Source: Flavobacteriia bacterium (lineage in GTDB: Bacteria; Bacteroidota; Bacteroidia; Flavobacteriales_D; Crocinitomicaceae). From it: a stretch of 64,000 nt of DNA. Shown here in pieces: positions 28,670 through 39,944 of the stretch. Positions within the stretch are counted from its first letter, which is position 1; each line of letters begins with the position of its first letter. Position numbers and translations under genes: made by a program. The notes beneath the pieces were generated by a model, which ran no database searches, had not been told where the DNA came from, and saw only the letters and a program-made list of their open reading frames with translations. The stretch covers positions 1-64,000 of the forward strand of contig JAPLEV010000012.1 in NCBI GenBank assembly GCA_026391005.1. The letters run 5' to 3'.

Positions 28670-28699
28670 CAAAATTACGCTAAAAGCGACAAAGGGCAA
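28670..28699 (-). promoter_or_regulatory. lepA operon promoter, near-leaderless
   Basis: On the minus strand TTG (28697-28699), 19 nt, then TAATTTTG (28670-28677). The start codon at 28662 is 7 nt past the -7 box, so little or no leader is expected. Confidence 0.65.
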
Positions 28700-28705
28700 C
28701 TTGCT

Positions 28706-31096
28706 TCATCGAATAATATTAACATGTCCTGTCATTAACAACTCTTGCCGATTATTGGGCCTATAAAAAAGCTTCCAGGTAAACACCCCACTTTGACAAT
28801 CCGCACCCTGGTATTTTCCATCCCAGGCAAAATTTAAATCTTCTGATTCGAAGACCAATTCCCCCCAGCGATTAAAAATCTCAATCTTTATCCATTCCAC
28901 CCCTACAAATGAACCCGAAAAATAGTCGTTTATCCTATTTTCGTCGGGGATAAATGTGTTGGGAATATAAATGTATAATTCCTCTTGAATGAAGATGGGC
29001 ATTGTTATGCTGTCTTTGCACCCGTAAATATCTGTAGCATATAAAGTGACAAGGTAGGTTCCATCGCTTGGATAGGTATGAACTGGATGTATATCATATG
29101 ATGTTCCTCCATCTCCAAAAAACCAGGTGTAGCCGTAGCCATTTTGGGTTTGGTTTAGAAATGAAATGGGCAGCCCCTCTATAATTGATTGACTATTGAC
29201 ACTAAAATCTGCAATTGGCTTGACAACCATTACTTGGCTAAATCCACTAACAGTGAACGATTGACATTCATCGGAAACAATGACCTGATATACCGAGTTT
29301 GCAGTTGGATGCACCCAAATACCGGTCGTAGTTTCGCCTGTGGTAGGCCATAAAAAATAATAATTTCCATATCCACCGCTTGCACTTGCGGAAATATAGG
29401 CGCTATCTCCTGGACAAATCTGTATTACAGGACTGTTACTTACTAAAAGAGGCGGACTTGTTATCGTGTATGAAACGGTGTCCGAAACGGTGTTTCCACA
29501 ATTATCCGTAACAGAAACAATATAATTGGTAGATGCAGAGGGACTTACAATTACGCTATCGGAGGAGCCAATTATGGTATTGCCTTGCGTCCAAGAATAA
29601 AGATAAACACCACTTCCGCCGTTTACGTTCGCATAAATTGTTTGAGGAATATAAGGGCAGATCTCTGTAATGTCATTTGAAACAACTAAGCTTAATGGCG
29701 GATATAATGGTACACTTATCGTGGCCGAATCGGTAACAGATTGTCCTGAACAATTATCACTTACCGTAAGAAATATAGTGCTGTTTGTATTGGCAATTAC
29801 TGAAATTGAAGTAGTAGTTGCCCCATTACTCCAAAGGTATGAATAAGGAGGAACACCTCCAGAGAGTGTGGGTACAATTGATAATGAAGCCCCGGGACAC
29901 AAAACACTTGTGTCGGGAATTGTTAGTATAAGTGGCGCAACATCTTGAATATTAATTGTCAATGGGATTGGTGTAATGTTTCCGCAGGGATCCGTGACGC
30001 TAAAATTCATAATTATACTTTCTAAGCCCTCCACCAAAGCATCTGGCAAAGAGGTTATTATGAAAGAGGTTGTGTTTTGGCCAACGGGAAATGTTATACT
30101 GTTAGGAACCCCAGCATAATCGAGGACATTTTGTGCAGTACCACTTGTTTGAATAGGAATAGTTAAACTGCTATTTAGGTTGTTATTTCTTTGTAATGTA
30201 ACAGTAGCAGTAACACAACCCTCTGCCATCCAAGATGGATCTGGATAAGCTTGTTGTGATAAAGCATAAGAAACGGTAACAGGGGTAAGGGAACTTAAAC
30301 TATTTGCTTCAAGGAATATTCCGGAGTCCCAGCTTCCATCTCCGACATCTGCAACAGCTAAAATTAAATGATAAGTTTGTCCGCATTGAACCTGTGAAAT
30401 TGCTTCCAAAACATCGGTGAATCCATCATATTGAATATAAAAAGGCGACGAATTGTAGGGCGCCATGTTGCCGTCTCCATTAGCATTAAAATATTGAGGG
30501 TTGGTGATTGCATTCACATTGTTAATGGAAACGATGCCGCCATTATTAGGAAGTTGGGCAATATTTTGCATTCCAACGATTCCGGGTCCAGAAATAAAAA
30601 ACCCGAACACATCATTAAATCCAGAATTATTAGGAGGAGCGAATTCTGGGTATTCATCGGACCCAAAAACGTATTTAAATTTTACAGTATCGGAATAAGG
30701 GATAAAATCAAATTCCAAAATCGCTGCGTTATAGGTTTGTGTCCCCCCAATTAAATTATTTGATAGCAAGCCAGACCCACCGATATTATTATCCATCCCA
30801 CAACTTGGAAGATTGTTGGGCCCCTGTGGACCAGACCCATTATTTAGGATAGTACCTGTTGTCATAATAATACCCTGATCAATCCCTAGATTTGTTCCTG
30901 TACCCGAAAACGAACCAATTGCTGCATTACTGCCGTTAAACATTATGTTTGAAACAATGACCCCCGGCCCCAATAATACATTTTGTACCAGGCTTTGTGG
31001 CGATTGACCCGCATTCGTTACTAGTTGACTATCTGCCCTCGAAAAGAACAGCGTAAATAGGAACGTTAATAAATAGTATTGAAAATTAAAATACAT
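28706..31096 (-). CDS. Choice-of-anchor L domain protein with T9SS type B sorting domain
   Basis: 796 residues. Signal peptide (LLTFLFTLFFSRADSQ), then a choice-of-anchor L domain (about 25-265: SLVQNVLLGPGVIVSNI, GIDQGIIMTTG, FKYVFGSDEYPEF, DVFGFFISGPG). A Calx-beta-like region follows (about 275-385: CVTATVTLQRNN), then Ig-like repeats (SYLWSNGATTTSI, ICPGDSAYISA), a PKD domain (WFFGDGGTS) and a gliding-associated type B sorting domain (PNTFIPDENRIND, FNRWGELVFES, GHVNIIR). A secreted or surface protein of unknown ligand. It is transcribed in the same direction as lepA but 43 nt upstream of it. Confidence 0.9.
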   Translation of the reverse strand: MYFNFQYYLLTFLFTLFFSRADSQLVTNAGQSPQSLVQNVLLGPGVIVSNIMFNGSNAAIGSFSGTGTNLGIDQGIIMTTGTILNNGSGPQGPNNLPSCGMDNNIGGSGLLSNNLIGGTQTYNAAILEFDFIPYSDTVKFKYVFGSDEYPEFAPPNNSGFNDVFGFFISGPGIVGMQNIAQLPNNGGIVSINNVNAITNPQYFNANGDGNMAPYNSSPFYIQYDGFTDVLEAISQVQCGQTYHLILAVADVGDGSWDSGIFLEANSLSSLTPVTVSYALSQQAYPDPSWMAEGCVTATVTLQRNNNLNSSLTIPIQTSGTAQNVLDYAGVPNSITFPVGQNTTSFIITSLPDALVEGLESIIMNFSVTDPCGNITPIPLTINIQDVAPLILTIPDTSVLCPGASLSIVPTLSGGVPPYSYLWSNGATTTSISVIANTNSTIFLTVSDNCSGQSVTDSATISVPLYPPLSLVVSNDITEICPYIPQTIYANVNGGSGVYLYSWTQGNTIIGSSDSVIVSPSASTNYIVSVTDNCGNTVSDTVSYTITSPPLLVSNSPVIQICPGDSAYISASASGGYGNYYFLWPTTGETTTGIWVHPTANSVYQVIVSDECQSFTVSGFSQVMVVKPIADFSVNSQSIIEGLPISFLNQTQNGYGYTWFFGDGGTSYDIHPVHTYPSDGTYLVTLYATDIYGCKDSITMPIFIQEELYIYIPNTFIPDENRINDYFSGSFVGVEWIKIEIFNRWGELVFESEDLNFAWDGKYQGADCQSGVFTWKLFYRPNNRQELLMTGHVNIIR

Positions 31097-31160
31097 ATAT
31101 AAATAATAACGTATTTACGAGCAAAACGTTGTGATTTTAACTACATTTTGTACGATTGAT

Positions 31161-32999
31161 TTAGTTTATTCCTTGTAAGGCACAAAATTTAGAATAAAAA
31201 CCATTCTGCTTTAGTAACTCAATGTGGTTCCCCCGCTCTACAATCTCCCCTTTTGATAAGACAATTATTTGTTCCGCTTTTATGATGGTACTTAATCTAT
31301 GTGCAATAATAAAAGTTGTTTTTCCAATCATGATTTTTTCCAATGCCGCCTGAACTAATAATTCGGACTCCGTATCCAAAGCAGAGGTCGCCTCATCTAA
31401 AATTAATATTTTCGGGTCTAAATAAATTGCCCTTGCGATACTTAATCGTTGTTTTTGTCCGCCAGACAACTTATTCCCTCGCTCCCCAATTATCGTGTCA
31501 AATCCGCTTTCTAGCTCCATAATAAAGTCATATGCATTAGCATTTTTGGCGGCTTGAATCACTTTTTCAAGGGAAGGGTTTTCGTCACCAAAGGCTATGT
31601 TTGCTATAATACTTGTATTAAAGAGAATTGATTCCTGTGAAACAATACCAATCAAACTTCTTAATGAATTAATAGTTACATCTTTCAAGTTGACTCCGTC
31701 AATAGATATTTCACCAGATTCTACATCGTAAAATCGAGGTAGTAAGTCCATCATGGTAGATTTTCCGCTACCTGATTCGCCAACCAATGCAATTGAACTA
31801 CCTTTTTTAACAGATAGATTAATTGATTTTAAGATGCTCTCTTGTCCATATCGGAATCCTACGTTTTTGTATTCAATACAGTCTTTAAAATCAACTAATG
31901 ATTTTGCATTTTCCTTTTCAATTATTTTTTCATCTTCTTGAAGAATATCATTGATTCTATCTAATGAAACTTTTGCTTTTGTCATATTTGCAATGGAGGA
32001 AGATATTCCTTGAATAGGCCTAAGTAACTGAGAAAAAACAATAATAAATGTCATAAAAACTTCTCCAGTTAACCCATTTGCTTTGTTTTCTAAAATAAGC
32101 CCACCGCCAAACCAAACCAAGCAAAGCATAACCATAGCCCCTAAAGTTTCATTGAGTAGTGGGGAAAGGTCTTTTTTTCGAAAAGTTTTTGTTATAAGTT
32201 TTTGGTGAGTCAGATTAATTTTTTGGAATCCCTTTAATATAAAACCATTTGCATTAAAGGCCTTAATAATTCGTATTCCAGACAAAGCCTCTTCCATGGC
32301 AGAGAAAAGAAGTCCGGTTTGTTCCTGCCCTGCTTTTGCGGTTCTCTTCAAACTTTTTCCGATTCTAGAAATAACAAATGCTGATATTGGCAATAGAAAC
32401 AATGAAATTAAAGTCAACTCAGGGCTTAGGTAAACTAAAGAAACAATGTTTATTGCAACAGCAATTGGCTCTCGAAACAAAAGCTCTAACATACTCACAA
32501 CCGCAACTTCCACTTCCCCAACGTCAGAATTCATCCTGGCCATCAAATCGCCTTTTCGCTCATTAGAATAATAAGACAAAGGTAAAATGAGAATTTTTTC
32601 AAATAATTTATCTCGCACATCCCGCACAACCGCCATTCTTAATTGCGATTGAAAATAAACCGCTCCGTAACGGAACAAATTCTTAAAGAAAAAGGCCATC
32701 ATTACAGTAATACAGACAAATAAAAGTGCCTCTTTTGGATTTTGAGAAACTAAGTCATACATGGTAAAATTATACCAGTCTTTTATGTAGTTAAATAAGC
32801 CGCCGAAAGAACTGTCCCATTGGGGCGGGCTTACCGGAATAATTTCTTCTGCCTTTCTGAAAATTAATTGAAGTATTGGTATAAATAAAACAAGTGATAA
32901 TAAATTGAAGACGACAAATAATAAATTGCACAACACCACAAGAAGTGCGACGCCTTTATACCTGAAGGTATACCGATATATTTGTTTTAAAGCAGACAA
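31161..32999 (-). CDS. MsbA-like ABC exporter (TMD-NBD fusion)
   Basis: 612 residues from a TTG start at 32999 (MSALKQIYRYTFRYKG). I prefer it to the ATG at 33047 because a perfect promoter lies between them. The N-terminal ABC type 1 transmembrane domain has six helices (about 20-320); the nucleotide-binding domain has Walker A GESGSGKSTMMD, Q-loop IVSQESILF, signature LSGGQKQRLSIARAI, Walker B ILILDEATSALD and switch His IIAHRLS. Homodimeric lipid or drug exporter; lipid A core flipping is possible. It is divergent from rbfA. Confidence 0.92.
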   Translation of the reverse strand: MSALKQIYRYTFRYKGVALLVVLCNLLFVVFNLLSLVLFIPILQLIFRKAEEIIPVSPPQWDSSFGGLFNYIKDWYNFTMYDLVSQNPKEALLFVCITVMMAFFFKNLFRYGAVYFQSQLRMAVVRDVRDKLFEKILILPLSYYSNERKGDLMARMNSDVGEVEVAVVSMLELLFREPIAVAINIVSLVYLSPELTLISLFLLPISAFVISRIGKSLKRTAKAGQEQTGLLFSAMEEALSGIRIIKAFNANGFILKGFQKINLTHQKLITKTFRKKDLSPLLNETLGAMVMLCLVWFGGGLILENKANGLTGEVFMTFIIVFSQLLRPIQGISSSIANMTKAKVSLDRINDILQEDEKIIEKENAKSLVDFKDCIEYKNVGFRYGQESILKSINLSVKKGSSIALVGESGSGKSTMMDLLPRFYDVESGEISIDGVNLKDVTINSLRSLIGIVSQESILFNTSIIANIAFGDENPSLEKVIQAAKNANAYDFIMELESGFDTIIGERGNKLSGGQKQRLSIARAIYLDPKILILDEATSALDTESELLVQAALEKIMIGKTTFIIAHRLSTIIKAEQIIVLSKGEIVERGNHIELLKQNGFYSKFCALQGIN

Positions 33000-33007
33000 T
33001 TTAACAG

Positions 33008-33037
33008 CAAAGATACATTTGTATACGTGTTTTTCAA
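33008..33037 (-). promoter_or_regulatory. Promoter of the MsbA-like gene
   Basis: On the minus strand TTG (33035-33037), 19 nt, TATCTTTG (33008-33015). The TTG start at 32999 is 8 nt downstream, which sets the start and implies a leader of almost zero length. Confidence 0.65.
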
Positions 33038-33057
33038 TTAGTAGCACCGAAGTTTCT

Positions 33058-33065
33058 TAACTTTG
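33058..33065 (+). promoter_or_regulatory. -7 element of rbfA, leaderless
   Basis: TAACTTTG ends 4 nt before the rbfA ATG at 33070. It is arranged back to back with the MsbA-like promoter. Confidence 0.5.
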
Positions 33066-33069
33066 CTTT

Positions 33070-33405
33070 ATGAGTAGTGTAAGACAACAAAAAATCGAAG
33101 CCGCAATTCAAGGAGAATTAGGCGTTCTATTACAGAAATTATCCCCTGAAATATGCCTAGGCGCAATGGTGTCTGTTACCGTGGTCAGAATTTCCACAGA
33201 CCTATCTGTAGCGAGGTGCTACCTCAGTGTTTACGCGCACCCAAGTCCGACAGAGGTGCTAAAGTCGATTCAAATCAATCAAGGAAAAATACGCGGACAA
33301 ATCGGGATAAGATTAAAAAACCTGCGTAAAATACCTTCCCTCAGTTTTTTTATTGATGATTCGTTGGAATATGCAAGTAAAATAGAAGAACTCTTAAAAA
33401 AATAA
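33070..33405 (+). CDS. rbfA: Ribosome-binding factor A
   Basis: 111 residues of the RbfA KH-fold: QQKIEAAIQGELGVLLQ, MVSVTVVRISTDLSVARCYLSVY, then the C-terminal LRKIPSLSFFIDDSLEYASKIEELL, the conserved family ending. It binds the 30S subunit and helps 16S rRNA 5'-end maturation, notably in cold. Its stop overlaps a possible non-canonical start of the next gene. Confidence 0.95.
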   Translation: MSSVRQQKIEAAIQGELGVLLQKLSPEICLGAMVSVTVVRISTDLSVARCYLSVYAHPSPTEVLKSIQINQGKIRGQIGIRLKNLRKIPSLSFFIDDSLEYASKIEELLKK

Positions 33406-33440
33406 AAATCAACGTTCCATTATACATAGCACGTAGGTAT

Positions 33441-34625
33441 TTGTTTTCTAAAAACAAGCGGCAAGCAGTAACAATAATTACGCGAATTTCTGTAATTGGC
33501 GTGATGGTTATATCTGCAGCATTGATTATAGTTATGTCCTCTTTTAACGGGATTGAGTCTATGATTAGCGGGCTTTACACGGAATTTGATCAGGGGGTTA
33601 TAATTACCCCTGCCAAGGGGAAGACAATTTTTGAAAGTCAAGTCCCCTGGAAAAGGTTATCTAAAATAGAAGGTATCTCAAGAATGTCAAAAGGAATTGA
33701 AGAAACAGTAATTCTTCGAAAAGAGGAAAAATGGGTTAACGCTAGGATTATAGGCGTTGAAAGACAATTTTTAGAAATGATTAATATCCATAAAAAAGAT
33801 CATTTGATTTCTGGGCGGGCCGCCCTTCCATTGAATAACGAATCTAATAATGATTTCGGGCTCATTGGTGTAGGATTGGCAAATGTTTTGAGCCTTAGAA
33901 ATATCAATGCCGAGCCGGAGAACATTATTATTTATGCCCCTAAAAACAATATGAAATTAAAATTTGGAAAAAACCCGTTTTTCCAAACGTCTTTTAAATT
34001 GGCAGGAATAATTAATTATAATAAAGAAACGAATGATGCATTTGTTATTGCCAACCTAAATTTCGTTAAAACGTTGCTTAACCTGGAGGACCAGCTCACT
34101 CACATTTACATTCAGCCCAATGAAAATTATAACAATGAGGAAATAAAACTAAAGGTCCAAGCAATCGTCGGAGCGAATTTCGTAGTTAAAACAAATGCGC
34201 AAAAAAATGAGTTGATTTACAAAACCAGCAAAAGTGAAAAGCTTATTGTTTTAATTATTCTTTTATTTATTTTTCTTTTAGCAATATTCAATTTAGTAGC
34301 ATCGATTACGATGATATATTTAGAAAAGAAGGAGGGAATTAGCGCTTTGAAGGGTATGGGGTTCTCTAAAACAAAGGTATTCAACGTCTTTTTTTTAGAA
34401 GGCATTTTAATTTCCGGAACAGGAATTTTATTAGGGTTATTCCTTGGCCTAGGAATTTGCTTATTGCAAGTGAATTATACCATTATTTCTATTCCAGGAG
34501 CGGGCATTCCTTTTCCTGTCGAGCTTAAACTAGGAGAAGTTTCAGCTGCTTTACTTATTTTAATGCTCACAGCCACAATTTTTTCTTTTTTAACGGCTAA
34601 ATTTCTCGTGAAGGAAACGGAATAA
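33441..34625 (+). CDS. FtsX/LolE-like ABC transporter permease, start uncertain
   Basis: 394 residues from the first usual start codon (TTG 33441). It has four membrane segments: one at the N-terminus (about 13-35) and three at the C-terminus (about 265-385), around a large periplasmic MacB_PCD-like domain. That is the lipoprotein-releasing (LolC/E) or FtsX-type permease layout. The family's conserved N-terminus (NVPLYIARRYLFSKNKR) continues in frame upstream of 33441, but no ATG, GTG or TTG precedes it; an ATA at 33402 overlaps the rbfA stop. Either an unusual start or an ATG-to-ATA change is likely. The ATPase partner is not in the window. Confidence 0.85.
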   Translation: MFSKNKRQAVTIITRISVIGVMVISAALIIVMSSFNGIESMISGLYTEFDQGVIITPAKGKTIFESQVPWKRLSKIEGISRMSKGIEETVILRKEEKWVNARIIGVERQFLEMINIHKKDHLISGRAALPLNNESNNDFGLIGVGLANVLSLRNINAEPENIIIYAPKNNMKLKFGKNPFFQTSFKLAGIINYNKETNDAFVIANLNFVKTLLNLEDQLTHIYIQPNENYNNEEIKLKVQAIVGANFVVKTNAQKNELIYKTSKSEKLIVLIILLFIFLLAIFNLVASITMIYLEKKEGISALKGMGFSKTKVFNVFFLEGILISGTGILLGLFLGLGICLLQVNYTIISIPGAGIPFPVELKLGEVSAALLILMLTATIFSFLTAKFLVKETE

Positions 34626-34675
34626 AAAATCGCAACAATTTTTCGGCCTTTTTCTGAGCGTTTAATCAAATATAA

Positions 34676-36214
<1,539 letters not shown>

Positions 36215-36223
36215 TTTACAGTA

Positions 36224-36502
36224 ATGATACTTGAAATATTTACACCAGAGGCAATTATTTTTAAAGGAGAAGTGCTATCTGTTTCATTACCCGGATTGAG
36301 TGGCGATTTTCAGCTGCTTAATAACCACACACCATTAATTTCTGCCCTTAGAAAAGGTCAGATTAGATTCAAAAATTCTGGAGAATCAAGTGATTTAGGA
36401 GAACTTCTTACCGACCCGTCAGATAAGACAATTGGTGTTTTTGAAATTAAAGGTGGTGTATTAGAAATGGTAGATAATAAAGCAATAATATTAGCAGAGT
36501 AA
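36224..36502 (+). CDS. atpC: F1 ATP synthase subunit epsilon
   Basis: 92 residues: only the N-terminal beta-sandwich of epsilon (LEIFTPEAIIFKGEVLSVSLPGLSGDFQLLNNHTPLISALRKG). The C-terminal helical hairpin that inhibits ATP hydrolysis in longer epsilons is absent, which is common in this phylum. It is co-transcribed with atpD. Confidence 0.96.
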   Translation: MILEIFTPEAIIFKGEVLSVSLPGLSGDFQLLNNHTPLISALRKGQIRFKNSGESSDLGELLTDPSDKTIGVFEIKGGVLEMVDNKAIILAE

Positions 36503-36601
36503 CGAATATTAAAAATTGCTAGTGTCCAAGTTTTCTACTCCAATTTGATTTTTTTAGCGCGAATAGTTTTCTTATTTTAGCAACTTAAAAAACAGTTTAA
36601 A

Positions 36602-37336
36602 ATGCTTTCTTTAGATTTGCTCAAGATACCAAACCACATAGCCGTTATTATGGACGGTAATGGGCGTTGGGCGAAATCTCAAGGTAAAGATCGCCTATTC
36701 GGACACGCAGCGGGAGTAGAGGCCGTGCGCGATACCCTCAAAGCTGCAAAAGAATTTGGGGTAAAATACCTTACTCTTTACGCTTTTTCTACAGAAAATT
36801 GGTCACGTCCTCAAGCAGAAATCGATGGTCTAATGGACTTATTAATTGATGCAATAACATCTGAATTAGATAGTTTAGAAAATAATGGCGTTAGATTATT
36901 AACCATTGGTGATATTAACGGCCTTCCGGAGAATTGTCGAAAAGGGATGGAAAACGCAATTGAGAAAACCAAAGAAAACAAAGGAATAACCCTTATTCTT
37001 GCGCTAAACTATAGCGCACGAATTGAGATCACAAAAGCCGTTCAATCTATTCTTCTTAATGAAAAAAATATAAGCATAGAATCGATCACTCCTGAATTGA
37101 TTTCGAAACATTTATTTACCAAGAATATACCCGATCCGGAATTGTTGATTAGAACAAGCGGAGAGAATCGAGTAAGTAACTTTATGCTTTGGCAAATTGC
37201 ATATACCGAACTTCATTTTGCTAGAATTTATTGGCCTGAATTCAGAAGAGAACACTTTATCGCTGCCATTGAAGATTATCAAAATAGAGAAAGACGATTC
37301 GGAAAAATTTCCGAGCAAATTCATCCAATTATATGA
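36602..37336 (+). CDS. uppS: Undecaprenyl diphosphate synthase
   Basis: 244 residues. Cis-prenyltransferase motifs: HIAVIMDGNGRWAKSQG with the catalytic Asp, GHAAGVEAVRD, YLTLYAFSTENWSRP, LALNYSARIEIT, and DPELLIRTSGENRVSNFMLWQIAYTELHF ending in YWPEFRREHF. It makes the C55 carrier for peptidoglycan and surface glycans. It overlaps bamA by 4 nt, forming an envelope-biogenesis operon (uppS, bamA, two skp). Confidence 0.97.
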   Translation: MLSLDLLKIPNHIAVIMDGNGRWAKSQGKDRLFGHAAGVEAVRDTLKAAKEFGVKYLTLYAFSTENWSRPQAEIDGLMDLLIDAITSELDSLENNGVRLLTIGDINGLPENCRKGMENAIEKTKENKGITLILALNYSARIEITKAVQSILLNEKNISIESITPELISKHLFTKNIPDPELLIRTSGENRVSNFMLWQIAYTELHFARIYWPEFRREHFIAAIEDYQNRERRFGKISEQIHPII

Positions 37337-39888
37337 GGCAAATAACAATTTTATTATTCTGTTTTTTGTGCCTGAATTCTTTTTCTCAAAAAGATCCATT
37401 AACTATAGGAGAACTAAATTTTAACTATTCCACCCCAGTAGAGTACGAAATAGGTCCAATTCGTGTTATCGGGGCTGATAATTACGATCATCAAGGAATA
37501 AAATTGATCGCTGGTTTAAGACAAGGACAAAAAATAACCTTGCCAAGCGATCAAATTCGTGTGGCCATTCGTAAGCTTTGGGATGAAGGATTATTCTCAA
37601 ATATTGCTATTTATGCTGAAAAAGAAGTGGCAGGGGTCATTTATCTTGTAATAGAACTAGAGCCAAGACCAAAATTATCGCGATTCAAATTTATTGGCAT
37701 TTCAAAACGTGAGGCAGATAAGGTTCGTGAAGAAATAGCATTGTTTTCGGGTAAAACCATTACGGAAAATCTTGTTTTTCAAACAAAAAGTAAGATAAAC
37801 GGGTATTTTAGAGAAAAGTCTTTTTATGGGGTAAGTGTCGATATCAAACGGATAAAAGATACAATGATTAATGAATCAGAAATATTTATCATACAAATTA
37901 ACAAGGGAGAGAGAATTGGAATTAAGCCATTAACGATATCCGGAAACAAGAGTGTCCCAACATGGAAATTAAAATTGGCGATGAAAGATACAAAGCAAAA
38001 GTCTATTTTGAGAATTTTTAAACGGTCAAAATTTACTGAGTCTACTTATGAGAAAGATAAGCAAGCAATTCTCGGAAAATTTAATGCCGCTGGCTTGCGC
38101 GATGCAACTATAATTTATGATACTGTATTTAAATTAGACGATAAGAACCTTAGAATTGATATCGTCATAAATGAGGGGGAGAAGTATTTGTTTGGAGATA
38201 TTGATTGGATTGGAAATTCAAAATATAGATCTAGTTTTCTTGACACGGTTTTGGGAATTAAAAATGGCGATGTATTTAACAAGGAATTACTTGACCAACG
38301 CTTAAAGGGAAATGGAGACGGGAGAGATATTTCTTCGCTTTACATGGACAAGGGCTACCTGTTCTTTCAGGTTATTCCTGTAGAGACAAATGTTACGAAT
38401 AATAAAATAAGTTATCAAATAAGAATTATTGAAGGTAAAGAGGCGCGAATTGGCGAAATCACCTTAAGAGGAAATAATAAGACTAATGATTATGTTATTT
38501 TAAGAGAAATAAGAACGAAACCGGGAGATCTTTTTAATAAAGCAGACATAATAAGGACGCAAAGGGAGCTTTCTCAATTGGGATTTTTCAATGAACAAGG
38601 ATTTCAGGTTAATCCAATTCCTGATCCAGCAAAAGGAACGGTGGATATTGAGTATGTTGTCGAAGAAAAATCTTCCGATCAAATTGAGTTGTCGGGAGGC
38701 TACGGTGGAGCTGGGCCTACTTCATCAGGACGGATTATTGGAACACTTGGGTTAACATTTAATAATTTTTCCGTCAAAAATATTTTCAATAAAGAGGCTT
38801 GGACTCCACTTCCTTCAGGAGATGGTCAGCGACTTTCTATTCGCGCACAATCGAATGGGCGTTTTTACCAAGGCTATAATTTTTCATTTACAGAACCTTG
38901 GTTGGGAGGGAAGAAACCCAATTCATTATCTTTTTGGGTGAATAACACGGCGTTATCCTCAAATGGTTTAATTCGATCAAATCCCGACTATACAGGTTTG
39001 TCCATAACTGGAACGGGTGTTGGATTGCAACGAAGAAAAAAGTGGCCGGATGATTATTTTACTGCTTATTACGAATTGAGTTACCAATACTATGATGTAG
39101 TAAAAGATTTTAGGTTTCCTCTTTTTCCGCAAGGATATGCTAACGATATAGCGTTGAAATATGTTTTGCAGCGTAGTTCAGTTAGTGCTCCGATTTATCC
39201 ACAAAGTGGTTCAAACTTTAGTTTTACAGCCAAAGCAACAGCTCCATATTCTCTTTTTGTTGGAGATAAAGACTATAGCTCAATGTCTGCAAAAGATCGA
39301 TACCACTATTTAGAGTATTATAGGTTTAAATTTACGGGAGAATGGTACATGCCACTTACCCCAGATAAAAAATTAATACTCATGCCAAGGTTTGGCTTCG
39401 GTTATATTGGAGCATATAACGCTTCTAAGGGCGTTACGCCTTTTGAAAGATACTCAGTAGGCGGCAGCGGTCTCTCGGGGGTTAATCAGTTGGGAGGAAG
39501 GGAAATTATTGCATTGCGTGGTTATGAGGATCAGTCTGTCTCTTCTACTGGTGGCGATCCTATTGTTGCAAAATATACACTAGAACTTCGTTATCCTATT
39601 TCGCTAAACCCGCAAGCGACCTTTTATGCTTTAGCATTCATAGAAGCGGGGAATTCTTATCCAACATTTGAAAAATTTAATCCATTTAATGTAAAAAGAA
39701 CTGCCGGTGTTGGAATTCGGGTTTTCTTGCCCATGTTCGGAATGTTAGGATTAGATTATGGTTTAGGATTTGACAAGCTTGATAATTGGTCAACAGGCCT
39801 TGGAGGGGCATCTGACCAGTCCATACAGCAAAAAGGATTTAATCCCAAATTAAGCTTTACTATTGGAATGAACCTAGGTGAATTATGA
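37333..39888 (+). CDS. bamA: Outer membrane protein assembly factor BamA
   Basis: 851 residues. Signal peptide (ILLFCFLCLNSFSQ), POTRA repeats (about 40-440; for example IRVIGADNYDHQGIKL, EARIGEITLRGNNKTNDYVIL) and a C-terminal Omp85 barrel (about 450-851) with the conserved loop 6 region near VGGSGLSG / GREIIALRGYED (the RGY of VRGF type) and a final beta strand FTIGMNLGEL. It inserts beta-barrel proteins into the outer membrane. It begins within the uppS stop and is followed by two periplasmic chaperone genes. Confidence 0.96.
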   Translation: MRQITILLFCFLCLNSFSQKDPLTIGELNFNYSTPVEYEIGPIRVIGADNYDHQGIKLIAGLRQGQKITLPSDQIRVAIRKLWDEGLFSNIAIYAEKEVAGVIYLVIELEPRPKLSRFKFIGISKREADKVREEIALFSGKTITENLVFQTKSKINGYFREKSFYGVSVDIKRIKDTMINESEIFIIQINKGERIGIKPLTISGNKSVPTWKLKLAMKDTKQKSILRIFKRSKFTESTYEKDKQAILGKFNAAGLRDATIIYDTVFKLDDKNLRIDIVINEGEKYLFGDIDWIGNSKYRSSFLDTVLGIKNGDVFNKELLDQRLKGNGDGRDISSLYMDKGYLFFQVIPVETNVTNNKISYQIRIIEGKEARIGEITLRGNNKTNDYVILREIRTKPGDLFNKADIIRTQRELSQLGFFNEQGFQVNPIPDPAKGTVDIEYVVEEKSSDQIELSGGYGGAGPTSSGRIIGTLGLTFNNFSVKNIFNKEAWTPLPSGDGQRLSIRAQSNGRFYQGYNFSFTEPWLGGKKPNSLSFWVNNTALSSNGLIRSNPDYTGLSITGTGVGLQRRKKWPDDYFTAYYELSYQYYDVVKDFRFPLFPQGYANDIALKYVLQRSSVSAPIYPQSGSNFSFTAKATAPYSLFVGDKDYSSMSAKDRYHYLEYYRFKFTGEWYMPLTPDKKLILMPRFGFGYIGAYNASKGVTPFERYSVGGSGLSGVNQLGGREIIALRGYEDQSVSSTGGDPIVAKYTLELRYPISLNPQATFYALAFIEAGNSYPTFEKFNPFNVKRTAGVGIRVFLPMFGMLGLDYGLGFDKLDNWSTGLGGASDQSIQQKGFNPKLSFTIGMNLGEL

Positions 39889-39944
39889 TGATACTTGGCA
39901 ATAATTTTTTATCTTCGCCGTTCAAAAGCCCCCAAAATGCTTTT

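Noticed and set aside
33000-33047. ATG start at 33047 for the MsbA-like exporter
   Set aside because: The extra 16 residues lack family similarity and would place the start upstream of the promoter's -7 box.
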